Assembly: GCA_963846475.1 (NCBI GenBank)
Contig: CAWJVZ010000004.1
Coordinates: 3,286,001-3,350,000, forward strand
Length of the DNA stretch: 64,000 bases
Origin: DASWJZ01 sp963846475
Lineage (GTDB): Bacteria > Pseudomonadota > Alphaproteobacteria > Rhizobiales > Afifellaceae
Direction: 5' to 3'
Shown here piece after piece: positions 47,547 to 55,774 of this stretch. A program made the translations under genes and the position numbers. Every line of letters begins with the position of its first letter. Position 1 is the first letter of the stretch. A model generated the notes under the pieces. It saw only the letters and a program-made list of their open reading frames with translations, searched no databases and was not told the DNA's origin.

Positions 47547-47969
47547 ATGGCGATCGAGCGCACCTTCTCCATCATCAAGCCCGACGCAACCGAGGGGAAC
47601 ATCACCGGCAAGATCATCGACAAGCTGGAAAGCGCCGGCCTCAGGGTGGTCGCGCAGAAGCGCATCCGCATGACGCGCGAGCAGGCCGAGGGTTTTTATG
47701 CCGTCCACCGGGAGCGGCCGTTCTTCCGCGAGCTCGTCGACTTCATGATCTCCGGCCCCGTCGTGGTGCAGGTGCTGGAAGGCGAGAACGCCGTCGCCAG
47801 GAACAGAGAAGTTATGGGCGCCACCAACCCGAAGGACGCCGCGCCCGGTACGATCCGCGCCGAATTCGCCCGTTCGGTCGGCGAGAATTCCGTGCACGGC
47901 TCCGATGCGCCGGAGACGGCGAGGGAGGAGATCCGATTTTTCTTCCGCGACGACGAAATCGTCGGCTGA
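47547..47969 (+). CDS. ndk: nucleoside diphosphate kinase
   Basis: A 140-residue enzyme that balances nucleoside triphosphate pools. ERTFSIIKPDATEGNITGKI is the standard start, nucleotide-binding residues appear in GPVVVQVLEGENAV and ATNPKDAAPGTIRAEFARSV, and the phosphorylated histidine is in NSVHGSDAPETA. Length is normal and the gene is complete. Confidence 0.97.
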   Translation: MAIERTFSIIKPDATEGNITGKIIDKLESAGLRVVAQKRIRMTREQAEGFYAVHRERPFFRELVDFMISGPVVVQVLEGENAVARNREVMGATNPKDAAPGTIRAEFARSVGENSVHGSDAPETAREEIRFFFRDDEIVG

Positions 47970-47994
47970 GCGTTCTCGCCGGCCCCCGCGCGAG

Positions 47995-48336
47995 CTAGGA
48001 CAACACGGCCAGGCGAACGCCTGAGGGGAACAGCGCGGCCGCCGCTTTGGCGCGGTCTTCGGCGGCTTCCGGACCGTTGTCGCCCGGCGGCGGCGCCTCA
48101 TCCAATTCGTCCGCACGCTTGGCCGGCTGCCCCGGCTTCATCAGCGCCATGGACACGCCGACGGCGCTGAGCGAGCGGGCGATGGCGCGCGCCATGCTGT
48201 CCGCCGGCACGCCAAGATGCGAATAGCGGCACGCCAGCTCCTCGGCCATTGCGGTCAAGTCGATGGTCTGCCCCGCATGAGCAGCGACGACAAGCTTGCC
48301 GATCTCGCCGATCAGATCGCCATGCGTTCCGGCCAT
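47995..48336 (-). CDS. hypothetical protein
   Basis: A 113-residue soluble protein: HGDLIGEIGKLVVAAHAGQT, then ELACRYSHLGVPADSMARAI and a proline/alanine-rich acidic tail. No family is recognised. Codon use and frame are consistent with a real gene, and it is convergent with ndk. Confidence 0.6.
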   Translation of the reverse strand: MAGTHGDLIGEIGKLVVAAHAGQTIDLTAMAEELACRYSHLGVPADSMARAIARSLSAVGVSMALMKPGQPAKRADELDEAPPPGDNGPEAAEDRAKAAAALFPSGVRLAVLS

Positions 48337-48806
48337 GAAATACCTCCGTGTCGAGGAGACTACCGCACGTTATCCACAGGCTGTCCACACGAAGCAGCCT
48401 CGGAAAACGTAGAATGTGCGGGGCTTTGGAGTGCATGTGGCCGACTTGCAACTATTCGGTTCTCAGGCATGCGGCACGACACCACACCCGGCCACACCGG
48501 CACAACCAGCGCAGTTCTAACCCTGGTCGCAAAGGCTGCGGATTTGACTGTGGACTGACTTAGTGAAAGCAGCATGACTGCTTAGCCGGACAATCAAGTA
48601 CCGGGCTGAGGCCGCGACGGCGAGCACAGTGGCAACCGCGGCAGCTGGCCGCGGCGAGCAGGGCAGGTGGCAGCGCTCGGACCGAGTCTCCCGGAGGCAA
48701 CGAAACAACGCTTCGCTTCCTGACAAAGAGCTGATAGGCGGCGTCAGACCGGCGTCAGTCGCTGTGGCCTAGCTTTGCACCGTTCACTTCATATCGGAGA
48801 ACGGTC
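48337..48806. other. intergenic region upstream of Gly/Ser/Asp-repeat protein
   Basis: A 470-base gap between divergent genes. It contains a small hairpin (AAGCAG-CATGA-CTGCTT near 48568-48584) and a tandem direct repeat at 48740-48758. I see no coding frame of note. Both promoters presumably lie here but none could be called with confidence. Confidence 0.5.
48740..48758 (+). promoter_or_regulatory. direct repeat GGCGTCAG, 11-base period
   Basis: GGCGTCAG occurs at 48740-48747 and again at 48751-48758, one helical turn apart. OmpR/PhoB-type response regulators bind such 11-base-spaced direct repeats. It lies 50-70 bases before the start of the repeat protein, where an activator site would be expected. 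Confidence 0.35.
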
Positions 48807-49574
48807 ATGCAAAAGCGCAACCAGAATCAGGCCCCAATTATCAGCGCAGGCGAAAAACTTCCCAAAGCGACGGTGGCGCGTCTTCTGTCCTCGACCTCCA
48901 TTCTGGCCGCCAAGGGACTCGTTGCGGCTGCTCTGCTCGCTATACCCGTTCAACTGGATGCGAGCGGCGGCGATCAGCTCGTAACCATCGGCAAGGCGCA
49001 TGCGGAGAGCGGCTCCGGCAGCGGCGGCTCCGGCTCGGGCGGCGGCGACAACAGCGGCTCAGGCTCTGGCGGCTCCGGCTCGGGCGGCGGCGACAATAGC
49101 GGCTCGGGCTCTGGGGGCTCCGGCGGCGACGGCGACAACAGCGGCTCCGGTTCCGGCGGCGGCGACGGCGACAACAGCGGGCCCGGATCGGGCGGCGGCA
49201 ACGACAATGACGGAGACAATAGCGGCCCCGGATCCGGCGGGGACAACGATAACGGCGGCGACAACAGCGGGCCCGGCCGCGGCGGGGACAACGACGACGG
49301 CGATCGCGACGACAACGACGACCGCGACGATGACGCGCCCGACGACAACGGCAACAACAATGCCGCGCGTCCGGAGATCGTCGTCAACCTGTCGCAGAGC
49401 GACCTCACGGCCGTGCTGAACGGCAGCAAGATCCTGGTCGACAATCTCGGCCGCGTGCTGGAGGTCCAGATCGAACTGGAGCACGGCGTCACGACGGTGA
49501 TCGCCAAGCCGCATGGCGGCGACGCCCAGCGCAACCCCGGCCCGATCGACTCGTTCACCATCGTCACGCGGTAG
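48807..49574 (+). CDS. Gly/Ser/Asp-repeat protein, probably exported
   Basis: A 255-residue protein in three parts. Residues 1-70 include a hydrophobic stretch (LAAKGLVAAALLAIPVQL) that may serve as an internal signal sequence. Residues about 71-185 are low-complexity repeats of the SGSGGGDNSGSGSG type, shifting to acidic DDGDRDDNDDRDDD. Residues 190-255 form a compact domain (IVVNLSQSDLTAVLNGSKIL then VQIELEHGVTTVIAKPHGGD). GGAGAA precedes the ATG by six bases. The function is unknown; an exported calcium-binding or matrix protein is possible. Confidence 0.75.
   Translation: MQKRNQNQAPIISAGEKLPKATVARLLSSTSILAAKGLVAAALLAIPVQLDASGGDQLVTIGKAHAESGSGSGGSGSGGGDNSGSGSGGSGSGGGDNSGSGSGGSGGDGDNSGSGSGGGDGDNSGPGSGGGNDNDGDNSGPGSGGDNDNGGDNSGPGRGGDNDDGDRDDNDDRDDDAPDDNGNNNAARPEIVVNLSQSDLTAVLNGSKILVDNLGRVLEVQIELEHGVTTVIAKPHGGDAQRNPGPIDSFTIVTR
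49010..49330 (+). repeat. coding tandem-repeat array (Ser-Gly-Asp-Asn)
   Basis: Units built from GGCTCCGGC, GGCGGCGACAACAGC and similar triplets repeat about a dozen times, diverging toward the 3' end into GAC-rich units. All are multiples of three and stay in frame, the pattern of repeat-length variation by slippage. Confidence 0.8.
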
Positions 49575-49665
49575 CCCGCTTAGGGCCACGTGGGGGCAGT
49601 CGAGCGGCTACAGACCGAGGCGGGTCCTGGCCCGCCTCGCATTCGCCTGCCCTGCCGCCGCTGCC

Positions 49666-50958
49666 CTATGCCGCCGCCTGGGCCAGCGCCTGGTCGAGAT
49701 CGGCGATGATGTCCTCCACGTCCTCCAGCCCGACCGAGAGCCGCACCACCTCCGGCCCGGCGCCGGCCGCCGCCTTCTGGTCGTCGGGCAGCTGGCTGTG
49801 CGTGGTGGACGACGGGTGGATGATCAGCGAGCGCGTATCGCCGATATTGGCGAGGTGCGAGAACAGTTTCACGCCCTGCACGATGCGGATGCCGGCCTCG
49901 TTGCCGCCGCGCACGCCGAAGGTGAGCACCGCCCCGGCGCCCTTCGGCGCGTAGCGCCTGGCGAGGTTGTGATAGCGGTCGCCCGGCAGGCCGGCATAGC
50001 TGACCCAGGTGACCTCGTCGTGCTCCGACAGCCATTTCGCCACGGCGAGCGCGTTGTCGGAATGGCGCTGCATGCGAAGCGGCAGCGTCTCGATCCCGGT
50101 CAGGATCATGAAGGCGTTGAACGGCGAGATGGCGGGGCCGAGGTCGCGCAGCCCGAGCACGCGGCAGGCGATGGCGAAGGCGAAGTTGCCAAAAGTCTCG
50201 TGCAGCTTGATGCCGTGATATTCCGGCCGCGGCTCCGACAGCATGGGGTAGCGGCCCTCGCGCGACCAGTTGAAGGTGCCGCCGTCGACGATGGCGCCGC
50301 CCATCGAATTGCCGTGGCCGCCCATGAATTTCGTCAGCGAATGGACGACGATGTCGGCGCCGTGCTCCAGGGGCCGGCAGAGATACGGCGTCGCCAGCGT
50401 GTTGTCGACGACGAGCGGCACGCCGGCGCGGCGGGCGATCCCGGCGATCGCCGCCATGTCGGTGACGATGCCGCCGGGATTGGCGATCGACTCGACGAAG
50501 ATCGCCTTGGTGCGCGGCGAGATCGCCGCCTCGAAGGTCGAGAGGTCGTCGGTGTCGGCCCAGACGACCTTCCAGCCAAAGTTCCTGAAGGAGTGGCCGA
50601 GCTGGTTGATCGATCCGCCATAGAGTTTTCTGGCGGCGACGATCTCGTCGCCGGGTTGGCAAAGCGTGTGGAAGACGATCACCTGCGCGGCGTGGCCGGA
50701 GGCGACGGCGAGCGCCGCCGTGCCGCCCTCCAGCGCGGCGATGCGCTCCTCCAGCACCGCCTGCGTCGGGTTCATGATGCGGGTGTAGATGTTGCCGAAG
50801 GATTTCAGGCTGAACAGGGAAGCTGCGTGATCGACGTCGTCGAAGACGAAGGAGGTGGTCTGGTAGATCGGCGTGGCGCGCGCGCCGGTCGCCGGATCGG
50901 GCTGCGCACCCGCATGGATCGCCAGTGTGTGGAAGCCCGGAGCGCGTTCGTCAGCCAT
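49666..50958 (-). CDS. metY: O-acetylhomoserine aminocarboxypropyltransferase/sulfhydrylase
   Basis: A 430-residue PLP enzyme of the Cys/Met family, converting O-acetylhomoserine plus sulfide to homocysteine. Landmarks are TPIYQTTSFVFDDVDHAASL, YTRIMNPTQAVLEERIAALE, ASGHAAQVIVFHTLCQPGDE, and the PLP lysine in IVVHSLTKFMGGHGNSMGG. The length and the KFMGGHGNS form mark it as MetY rather than MetZ. The leader carries a hairpin at 50970-50993. Confidence 0.92.
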   Translation of the reverse strand: MADERAPGFHTLAIHAGAQPDPATGARATPIYQTTSFVFDDVDHAASLFSLKSFGNIYTRIMNPTQAVLEERIAALEGGTAALAVASGHAAQVIVFHTLCQPGDEIVAARKLYGGSINQLGHSFRNFGWKVVWADTDDLSTFEAAISPRTKAIFVESIANPGGIVTDMAAIAGIARRAGVPLVVDNTLATPYLCRPLEHGADIVVHSLTKFMGGHGNSMGGAIVDGGTFNWSREGRYPMLSEPRPEYHGIKLHETFGNFAFAIACRVLGLRDLGPAISPFNAFMILTGIETLPLRMQRHSDNALAVAKWLSEHDEVTWVSYAGLPGDRYHNLARRYAPKGAGAVLTFGVRGGNEAGIRIVQGVKLFSHLANIGDTRSLIIHPSSTTHSQLPDDQKAAAGAGPEVVRLSVGLEDVEDIIADLDQALAQAAA

Positions 50959-50969
50959 TTGCCCATTCC

Positions 50970-50993
50970 GCTAAGCCTCCGGCCGGCTTTAGC
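50970..50993 (-). promoter_or_regulatory. hairpin over the ribosome-binding site of metY
   Basis: On the minus strand GCTAAAGCC pairs with GGCTTAGC (one bulged A) around GGCCGGA, placing the only GGAGG before the start inside the loop and stem. It could modulate translation. It does not match the SAM-II riboswitch arrangement known upstream of some alphaproteobacterial met genes. Confidence 0.3.
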
Positions 50994-51067
50994 TCATTCG
51001 CTTCCGCCCGCGCAAAGAGGATTTCGCCGCGCCTGTTTCGCAGGAGCGCTGGGTGCCGCTCGTGCGG

Positions 51068-51622
51068 TCATGCGTCGCGACCGATGCCGCGGTGCTGGTA
51101 GCCGGCCCGCAGCACCGGCTTTTTGGAGGACAGGATGCGCGAATTGACCCCCGCCCAGCCGATCTCGCCGGAGAGGCGGCCGTATTCGATCTTGGGGCAG
51201 CGGTTCATGACCACCTCAAGTCCCGCCGCCTTCGCCTTTGCCGCGGCTTCGTCGTTGCGCACCGACAGCTGCATCCAGATCACCTTTGGCCGGACCGGGA
51301 GAGCGAGAGCCTCATCGACGATCGCCAGGGCCGCTTCCGAATTGCGAAAAATGTCCACCATGTCGATCGGCTCGGGCACGTCCGCCAGGGAAGCATAGGT
51401 CGTCCGGCCGAGGATCGTCTTGCCGGCCAGGCCCGGATTGATCGGGAACACCTGGTATCCCTTGTCGAGCAGGTATTTGGCCACGAAATAGCTCGGCCTG
51501 ACATCCTTGTGGCTGGCGCCGACGATGGCGACATTCTTCACGCTGCCGAGGATTCTTCGGATGTAGGCGTCAGGATAGCTATCGTGGTCCATCGGCCCGG
51601 CCACCTGCGTCTGCGCGGTCAA
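51068..51622 (-). CDS. CoA-binding (YccU-like) protein
   Basis: A 184-residue protein with a Rossmann CoA_binding_2 domain: VKNVAIVGASHKDVRPSYFVA, YQVFPINPGLAGKTILG, PIDMVDIFRNSEAALAIVDEA and VIWMQLSVRNDEAAAKAKAA, ending VMNRCPKIEYGRL. These domains resemble the N-terminal part of succinyl-CoA synthetase alpha. Its physiological role is unknown. Confidence 0.88.
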   Translation of the reverse strand: MTAQTQVAGPMDHDSYPDAYIRRILGSVKNVAIVGASHKDVRPSYFVAKYLLDKGYQVFPINPGLAGKTILGRTTYASLADVPEPIDMVDIFRNSEAALAIVDEALALPVRPKVIWMQLSVRNDEAAAKAKAAGLEVVMNRCPKIEYGRLSGEIGWAGVNSRILSSKKPVLRAGYQHRGIGRDA

Positions 51623-51698
51623 GACTTGCGATCCCCGGGCTCATTCGTCACCTTCCGCCTGCAGTGTAGAGTCCCCGTCCGCCGCAGGCCAGCTTCCA

Positions 51699-52136
51699 AT
51701 GTCGTTTCAGCCGATCATGAATGCCGCCGGCGTGACTGCCTTCTGGGAAGAGCACTTTCCGCAGATCAGTGGCTCCCGGGAATTCGAGCTTGTCTCCATC
51801 GGTCCGGGCATGGCGCTGATGAGGCTGAAGCCCGACGAGCGGCATCTGCGGCCCGGCGGGACGATCTCCGGCCCCGCCCTCTTCACGCTCGCCGACGTCG
51901 CCGCCTACGCCGTGCTGCTCGCCCATATCGGACCGGAGCCGCTCATGGTGACCACCACCCTCACGATGAATTTTTTGCGTCGGCCGCCGCCGGCGCCCCT
52001 CCTGGGCGAATGCCGCATCCTTAAGCTCGGGAAGCGGCTCGCGGTGGTGGAGGTCGGCATCCGGCCAGAAGCGGGCGGCGATCTCGTGGCTCATGCGACC
52101 GGAACCTATTCGGTCCCACCGAAGCTCAAGGTATGA
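51699..52136 (+). CDS. PaaI-type hotdog thioesterase
   Basis: A 145-residue single hotdog-fold protein. The active-site region is LRPGGTISGPALFTLADVAAYAVLLAH, with the acidic residue D in TLADVA and the strand MVTTTLTMNFLRRPP. Family members hydrolyse acyl-CoA thioesters; the substrate is unknown. It is close to, but divergent from, the CoA-binding protein gene. Confidence 0.85.
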   Translation: MSFQPIMNAAGVTAFWEEHFPQISGSREFELVSIGPGMALMRLKPDERHLRPGGTISGPALFTLADVAAYAVLLAHIGPEPLMVTTTLTMNFLRRPPPAPLLGECRILKLGKRLAVVEVGIRPEAGGDLVAHATGTYSVPPKLKV

Positions 52137-52201
52137 TAATACCGATGGGTTAAGCTACTGTTTTCCAGCCGCTTTTTTGTCGTATGTACGTGCATGGTCG
52201 C

Positions 52202-52230
52202 TTGACAGCGCGATCGTCGCTCTCTATCTG
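52202..52230 (+). promoter_or_regulatory. promoter of rplM-rpsI
   Basis: TTGACA (52202-52207, perfect consensus) and TATCTG (52225-52230) are 17 bases apart, 72 bases upstream of the rplM start. Strength and position suit a ribosomal-protein operon. Confidence 0.7.
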
Positions 52231-52302
52231 GCCAGCAACCACGCGCGCGGCTTGCCCGTCGCGTTCTGCCTCTCATCCCGGAGGCCTCCCAAGAGGACAA
52301 TC

Positions 52303-52767
52303 ATGAAGACCTTTTCCGCAAAGCCGGCGGAAGTCGAGAAGAAGTGGGTTCTGATCGACGCCGAGAACCTTGTCGTCGGCCGGCTCGCCACGCTTGTCGC
52401 GATGCGCCTCCGCGGCAAGCACAAGCCGACATTCACCCCGCATGTCGACATGGGCGACAACGTCATCGTCATCAATGCCGAAAAGGTGGCGCTCACCGGC
52501 CGCAAGCTCGACCAGAAGAAGTACTTTTGGCATACCGGCTATCCCGGCGGCATCAAGGAGCGCACGGCGCGCAAGGTGATCGAAGGCCGCTTCCCGGAGC
52601 GCATCGTCGAGAAGGCGGTGGAGCGCATGCTGCCGCGCGGCCCCCTCGGCCGCCGCCAGCTGAAGAACCTGAAAGTCTATGCCGGGCCGGCGCACCCGCA
52701 CGAAGCGCAGCAGCCGGAGGCGCTCGACATCGCCGCCCTGTCCCCCAAGAACGCACGGAATTCCTGA
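52303..52767 (+). CDS. rplM: 50S ribosomal protein L13
   Basis: A 154-residue early-assembly large-subunit protein. It starts MKTFSAKPAEVEKKWVLIDA and carries RLATLVAMRLRGKHKPTFTP, GDNVIVINAEKVALTGRKL and AVERMLPRGPLGRRQLKNLK. The ATG at 52303 follows AAGAGGAC and matches homologs; the in-frame extension to 52093 is rejected. It is followed by rpsI after one base. Confidence 0.97.
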   Translation: MKTFSAKPAEVEKKWVLIDAENLVVGRLATLVAMRLRGKHKPTFTPHVDMGDNVIVINAEKVALTGRKLDQKKYFWHTGYPGGIKERTARKVIEGRFPERIVEKAVERMLPRGPLGRRQLKNLKVYAGPAHPHEAQQPEALDIAALSPKNARNS

Positions 52768-52768
52768 T

Positions 52769-53245
52769 ATGGCGCAGTCCCTCGAAGATCTCGGCACGCT
52801 CCGCGGCGAGCCCGCCGCGCAGGCTGAAGCCCCCGCGCATGTGCAAAAGCTCGACGCCTACGGCCGCGCCTATGCGACCGGCAAGCGCAAGGACGCCGTC
52901 GCCCGCGTCTGGGTGAAGCCCGGCTCCGGCCGCATCGTCGTCAACGACAAGGACTACACCGAATATTTCGGCCGGCCGGTGCTGCGGATGATCATCCAGC
53001 AGCCGATCATGCTGACCGACCGCGGCGGCCAGTTCGACGTGATGGCGACGGTCTCCGGCGGCGGCCTTTCGGGCCAGGCCGGCGCGCTCCGCCACGGCAT
53101 CTCCAAGGCGCTCACCTATTACGAGCCGGGCCTACGTCCGGTGCTGAAGCGGAACGGCTTCCTCACCCGCGATTCCCGCACCGTTGAGCGCAAGAAATAC
53201 GGCCGCGCCAAGGCCCGCCGCAGCTTCCAGTTCTCCAAGCGCTGA
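52769..53245 (+). CDS. rpsI: 30S ribosomal protein S9
   Basis: A 158-residue small-subunit protein whose C-terminal tail reaches the P-site tRNA. An alphaproteobacterial N-terminal extension (about 30 residues) is followed by YATGKRKDAVARVWVKPGSG and RHGISKALTYYEP, ending KKYGRAKARRSFQFSKR, the conserved basic tail. It is co-transcribed with rplM, and a terminator follows 22 bases downstream. Confidence 0.97.
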   Translation: MAQSLEDLGTLRGEPAAQAEAPAHVQKLDAYGRAYATGKRKDAVARVWVKPGSGRIVVNDKDYTEYFGRPVLRMIIQQPIMLTDRGGQFDVMATVSGGGLSGQAGALRHGISKALTYYEPGLRPVLKRNGFLTRDSRTVERKKYGRAKARRSFQFSKR

Positions 53246-53266
53246 TTCGCAAACAAGGCTAAGCGA

Positions 53267-53293
53267 GAAGCGGGCTCCCGAGCCCGCTTCTTT
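53267..53293 (+). terminator. rho-independent terminator of rplM-rpsI
   Basis: GAAGCGGGCT (53267-53276) and AGCCCGCTTC (53281-53290) form a perfect ten-base-pair stem with loop CCCG, followed by TTT. It lies 22 bases after the rpsI stop. Confidence 0.8.
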
Positions 53294-53442
53294 CATTTGG
53301 GGCGCAGCGCGGGGCATCCCGCGCAGGTTGGCTGCCTGGCAATTCGACACCGCGGAACAATTTTGCTTTTTGGCCGTCCCCGCGTCTAACGCTGCTCCGG
53401 CTGCTGTAATCTGCCGCGCGTTCGGCATTGGGGCACGCCAAA

Positions 53443-53682
53443 ATGGATGAGGAAACCAGGCGAAAGCTGCAGGCGAAGCGCTTCAACGAAAATCTGAAGC
53501 TCGCGGCCACCACCATCAACGCGATCGCATTGGTGATCTTTGCGGCTGCCGTCCTGCAGCCGCTTCTCGGAGTCGGAGCGCCTGTGGATGCCGGCCGCCC
53601 GGTAAATTGGCCCTGGGTCGCCGTCAGCGCTATAATACATGTCTTCGCGCATGGCATTATCCGCCTGATGCGCCCGGAGTAA
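53443..53682 (+). CDS. small two-helix membrane protein
   Basis: A 79-residue protein: MDEETRRKLQAKRFNENLKL, then two hydrophobic helices (TTINAIALVIFAAAVLQPLL and VNWPWVAVSAIIHVFAHGII). ATG 53443 is preferred to the TTG at 53428. No family function is known. It leads a cluster with the 46-residue ORF and speB. Confidence 0.65.
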   Translation: MDEETRRKLQAKRFNENLKLAATTINAIALVIFAAAVLQPLLGVGAPVDAGRPVNWPWVAVSAIIHVFAHGIIRLMRPE

Positions 53683-53687
53683 GGGCC

Positions 53688-53828
53688 ATGAACGAGCTCC
53701 CGATGTGGCCGCCTATCGCGGCGCTGGTCTTCGCCATCGTCAGCTATGTGGTGATGCGGATTTGGTCGTATCGGCTCGACCGCGCCGAGGAGGAGGCGGC
53801 GCGCCGCAAGCAGGGGCCGGCTGAATAG
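53688..53828 (+). CDS. 46-residue membrane protein
   Basis: A single hydrophobic helix (MWPPIAALVFAIVSYVVMRI) followed by a charged cytoplasmic tail (YRLDRAEEEAARRKQG). It starts five bases after the previous stop, with AAGGG before the ATG, and ends two bases before the speB start. The tight spacing supports a real gene. Confidence 0.6.
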   Translation: MNELPMWPPIAALVFAIVSYVVMRIWSYRLDRAEEEAARRKQGPAE

Positions 53829-53830
53829 AA

Positions 53831-54793
53831 GTGGCGACCGAAAGCGGAAAACCGCCGATCGACCATGCCTTCCGCTCGCCGACGCTGAAGGGCGGCGCAT
53901 CCGACCCCACTTATGCCGGCGCGCTCTCTTTCATGCGCCGGCGCTACAGCCGCGATCTCACCGGAATCGACGTCGCCATCCTCGGCATCCCGCTCGACGT
54001 GACGGTGACCAACCGGCCCGGCGCCCGCTTCGGCCCGCAGGCGATCCGCCGCGCCTCAGCGATCTTCGACGGCGACCCGCAATATCCCTTCGGCATCGAC
54101 ATCTTTGGCGACCTCGCCGCCGTCGACTACGGCGACGTGGCGCTCGATCTGCATGCGCCCCACACCATTCCCGAGGCGATCGAGGCGGAGGCCAAGGCCA
54201 TCCTCGACGCCGACGTGCATCTCTTTGCGCTGGGCGGCGACCATTTTTGCACCTGGCCGCTCCTCAAGGCGCATGCGCAAAAATACGGGCCGCTCGCCCT
54301 AGTCCAGTTCGACGCGCACCAGGACACCTGGCCCGACGACGGCAAGAAGCTGTCGCACGGCTCCTTCGTGGCGCGCGCCGTGCGCGAGGGCATCGTCAAT
54401 CCCGACCGCTCCATCCAGGTCGGCGTCCGCAGCCACGCGCCGGAGGATTGCGGCATCGAGATTCTGGCCGCCTACGACGTGCACCGGCTGACGCCCGACG
54501 ACGTGGCGGCGCGCATCCGCGCGCGGGCGGGCGCGATGCCGGCCTATCTCAGCTTCGACATCGACTGCCTGGACCCGGCCTTCGCGCCGGGCACCGGCAC
54601 GCCGGTTGCCGGCGGCCTCTCCTCGGCGCAGGCGCTGATGGCGCTGGCCGGCCTGGAAGACGTGGATTTCGTCGGCGGCGACGTGGTCGAGGTGTCGCCG
54701 CCCTACGACCACGCCGACATTACGGCTATCGCGGCGGCGACGGTGGCGCAGCACTATATCGGGCTGCTGGCCATGCGGCGAAGGCGGCGCTGA
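53831..54793 (+). CDS. speB: agmatinase (ureohydrolase)
   Basis: A 320-residue binuclear-manganese ureohydrolase, hydrolysing agmatine to putrescine and urea (other guanidino substrates are possible). Mn ligands are in FALGGDHFCTWPLL, VQFDAHQDTWPD and YLSFDIDCLDPAFAPGTGTP. TNRPGARFGPQAIRRAS is the family N-terminal motif. The start is GTG 53831. It follows two small membrane-protein genes with almost no spacing. Confidence 0.9.
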   Translation: MATESGKPPIDHAFRSPTLKGGASDPTYAGALSFMRRRYSRDLTGIDVAILGIPLDVTVTNRPGARFGPQAIRRASAIFDGDPQYPFGIDIFGDLAAVDYGDVALDLHAPHTIPEAIEAEAKAILDADVHLFALGGDHFCTWPLLKAHAQKYGPLALVQFDAHQDTWPDDGKKLSHGSFVARAVREGIVNPDRSIQVGVRSHAPEDCGIEILAAYDVHRLTPDDVAARIRARAGAMPAYLSFDIDCLDPAFAPGTGTPVAGGLSSAQALMALAGLEDVDFVGGDVVEVSPPYDHADITAIAAATVAQHYIGLLAMRRRRR

Positions 54794-54815
54794 GCGGCGC
54801 CCAGCCGAAGCCGCG

Positions 54816-55637
54816 TCAGGGAAGCAGCGCCAGGAGGCGGCTCGGCCCGCCGGTCGCATTCACCACCTTGGGCGAGCCGACGACCAGCGTGGCGCCCGCC
54901 GCGGGGGCGGCATCCAGATTGGCGACCGCTTCCATGCCCCAGCGTCCAGCCGGGAGCCAGCTCAGATGAACGGCGAAATCCTGGGAGGCGCCGTAGTCGA
55001 GCGAAAGCGTGTCGACGGCGATGCCGGCGACGTTCCGCTCCAGCAGGAGCTTGGCCGTGTCCCCGTGAAAACCGGGAAAATGCATAACCCCATCCGCGCC
55101 GGCGTTGCGGAATTTTTCGGTGCCCACATGGGCCGCCCAGCCGGAATTCATCGCCACGCAGCAATTCTCCGGCAGGGCGCCGTTCGCCTGTTCATAGGCC
55201 TCGATGTCCGCCGGGACGAGCTGATAATCGGGATCGGCGGCCGCTTTCTCCTTCACGTCGATGACGGCGAGCGGCACGACCAGCACGGTCGGGTCCAGCT
55301 TGTCGGCGCTCGCCCCGTCTTTGTCGAAGTGAAACGGCGCATCCATGTGGGTGCCGGTATGCTCGACGAGATGCCAGCGGAACACCTGGAAGCCGTCCCG
55401 GTCGATGTTCTTGAATTCTTCGATCTCCAGCTGCGGCGGGCCCAGATAGGTCGGGAAATCCGGGACGAGGGTGTGGGTGAGGTCGACGACCTTGGAAAAG
55501 CTCACCGTCTGGCCGAGCGCGCCGGACGGCAGCGCCGTCCCCAGCGCCGCGGCGGCTGTCGCACCACTGGCAGCGCGGAAGAAGCCGCGCCGCGAGAAAT
55601 GCTTCGCGATAGCCGCATGACACTCCGGAACACACAT
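54816..55637 (-). CDS. cyclase-family (kynurenine formamidase-like) exported protein
   Basis: A 273-residue metal-dependent hydrolase. SRRGFFRAASGATAAAALG is a twin-arginine signal, cleaved near ALG-QT. The Cyclase/KynB core shows VVDLTHTLVPDFP, the zinc motif HTGTHMDAPFHF, and VDTLSLDYG. KynB enzymes open N-formylkynurenine; exported relatives act on other cyclic or formyl amides. The ATG at 55637 gives an unusually Cys/His-containing N-terminus before the RR motif, so a later start is possible. Confidence 0.88.
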   Translation of the reverse strand: MCVPECHAAIAKHFSRRGFFRAASGATAAAALGTALPSGALGQTVSFSKVVDLTHTLVPDFPTYLGPPQLEIEEFKNIDRDGFQVFRWHLVEHTGTHMDAPFHFDKDGASADKLDPTVLVVPLAVIDVKEKAAADPDYQLVPADIEAYEQANGALPENCCVAMNSGWAAHVGTEKFRNAGADGVMHFPGFHGDTAKLLLERNVAGIAVDTLSLDYGASQDFAVHLSWLPAGRWGMEAVANLDAAPAAGATLVVGSPKVVNATGGPSRLLALLP

Positions 55638-55774
55638 GACTTCCTCCTGGTCGAGCCAGCCGCAAACGGCCGGGGCGATCCTAGCGGCGGAGGCGCGCCG
55701 CTGTCATCAGCCGCCGCTCTTCCTTGCCCATGATCCAAAAGAAATCAGCCGGTGCCGGAGGGAGCGCGGGCGTT

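Noticed and set aside
49010..49330. CRISPR-like repeat array
   Set aside because: Repeats are short, in-frame Ser-Gly-Asp codons without unique spacers; they are part of a protein.
50959..51067. SAM-II riboswitch upstream of metY
   Set aside because: Fragments such as GCCGGCCGG and GCTAAA are present but in the wrong order and spacing for the SAM-II pseudoknot.
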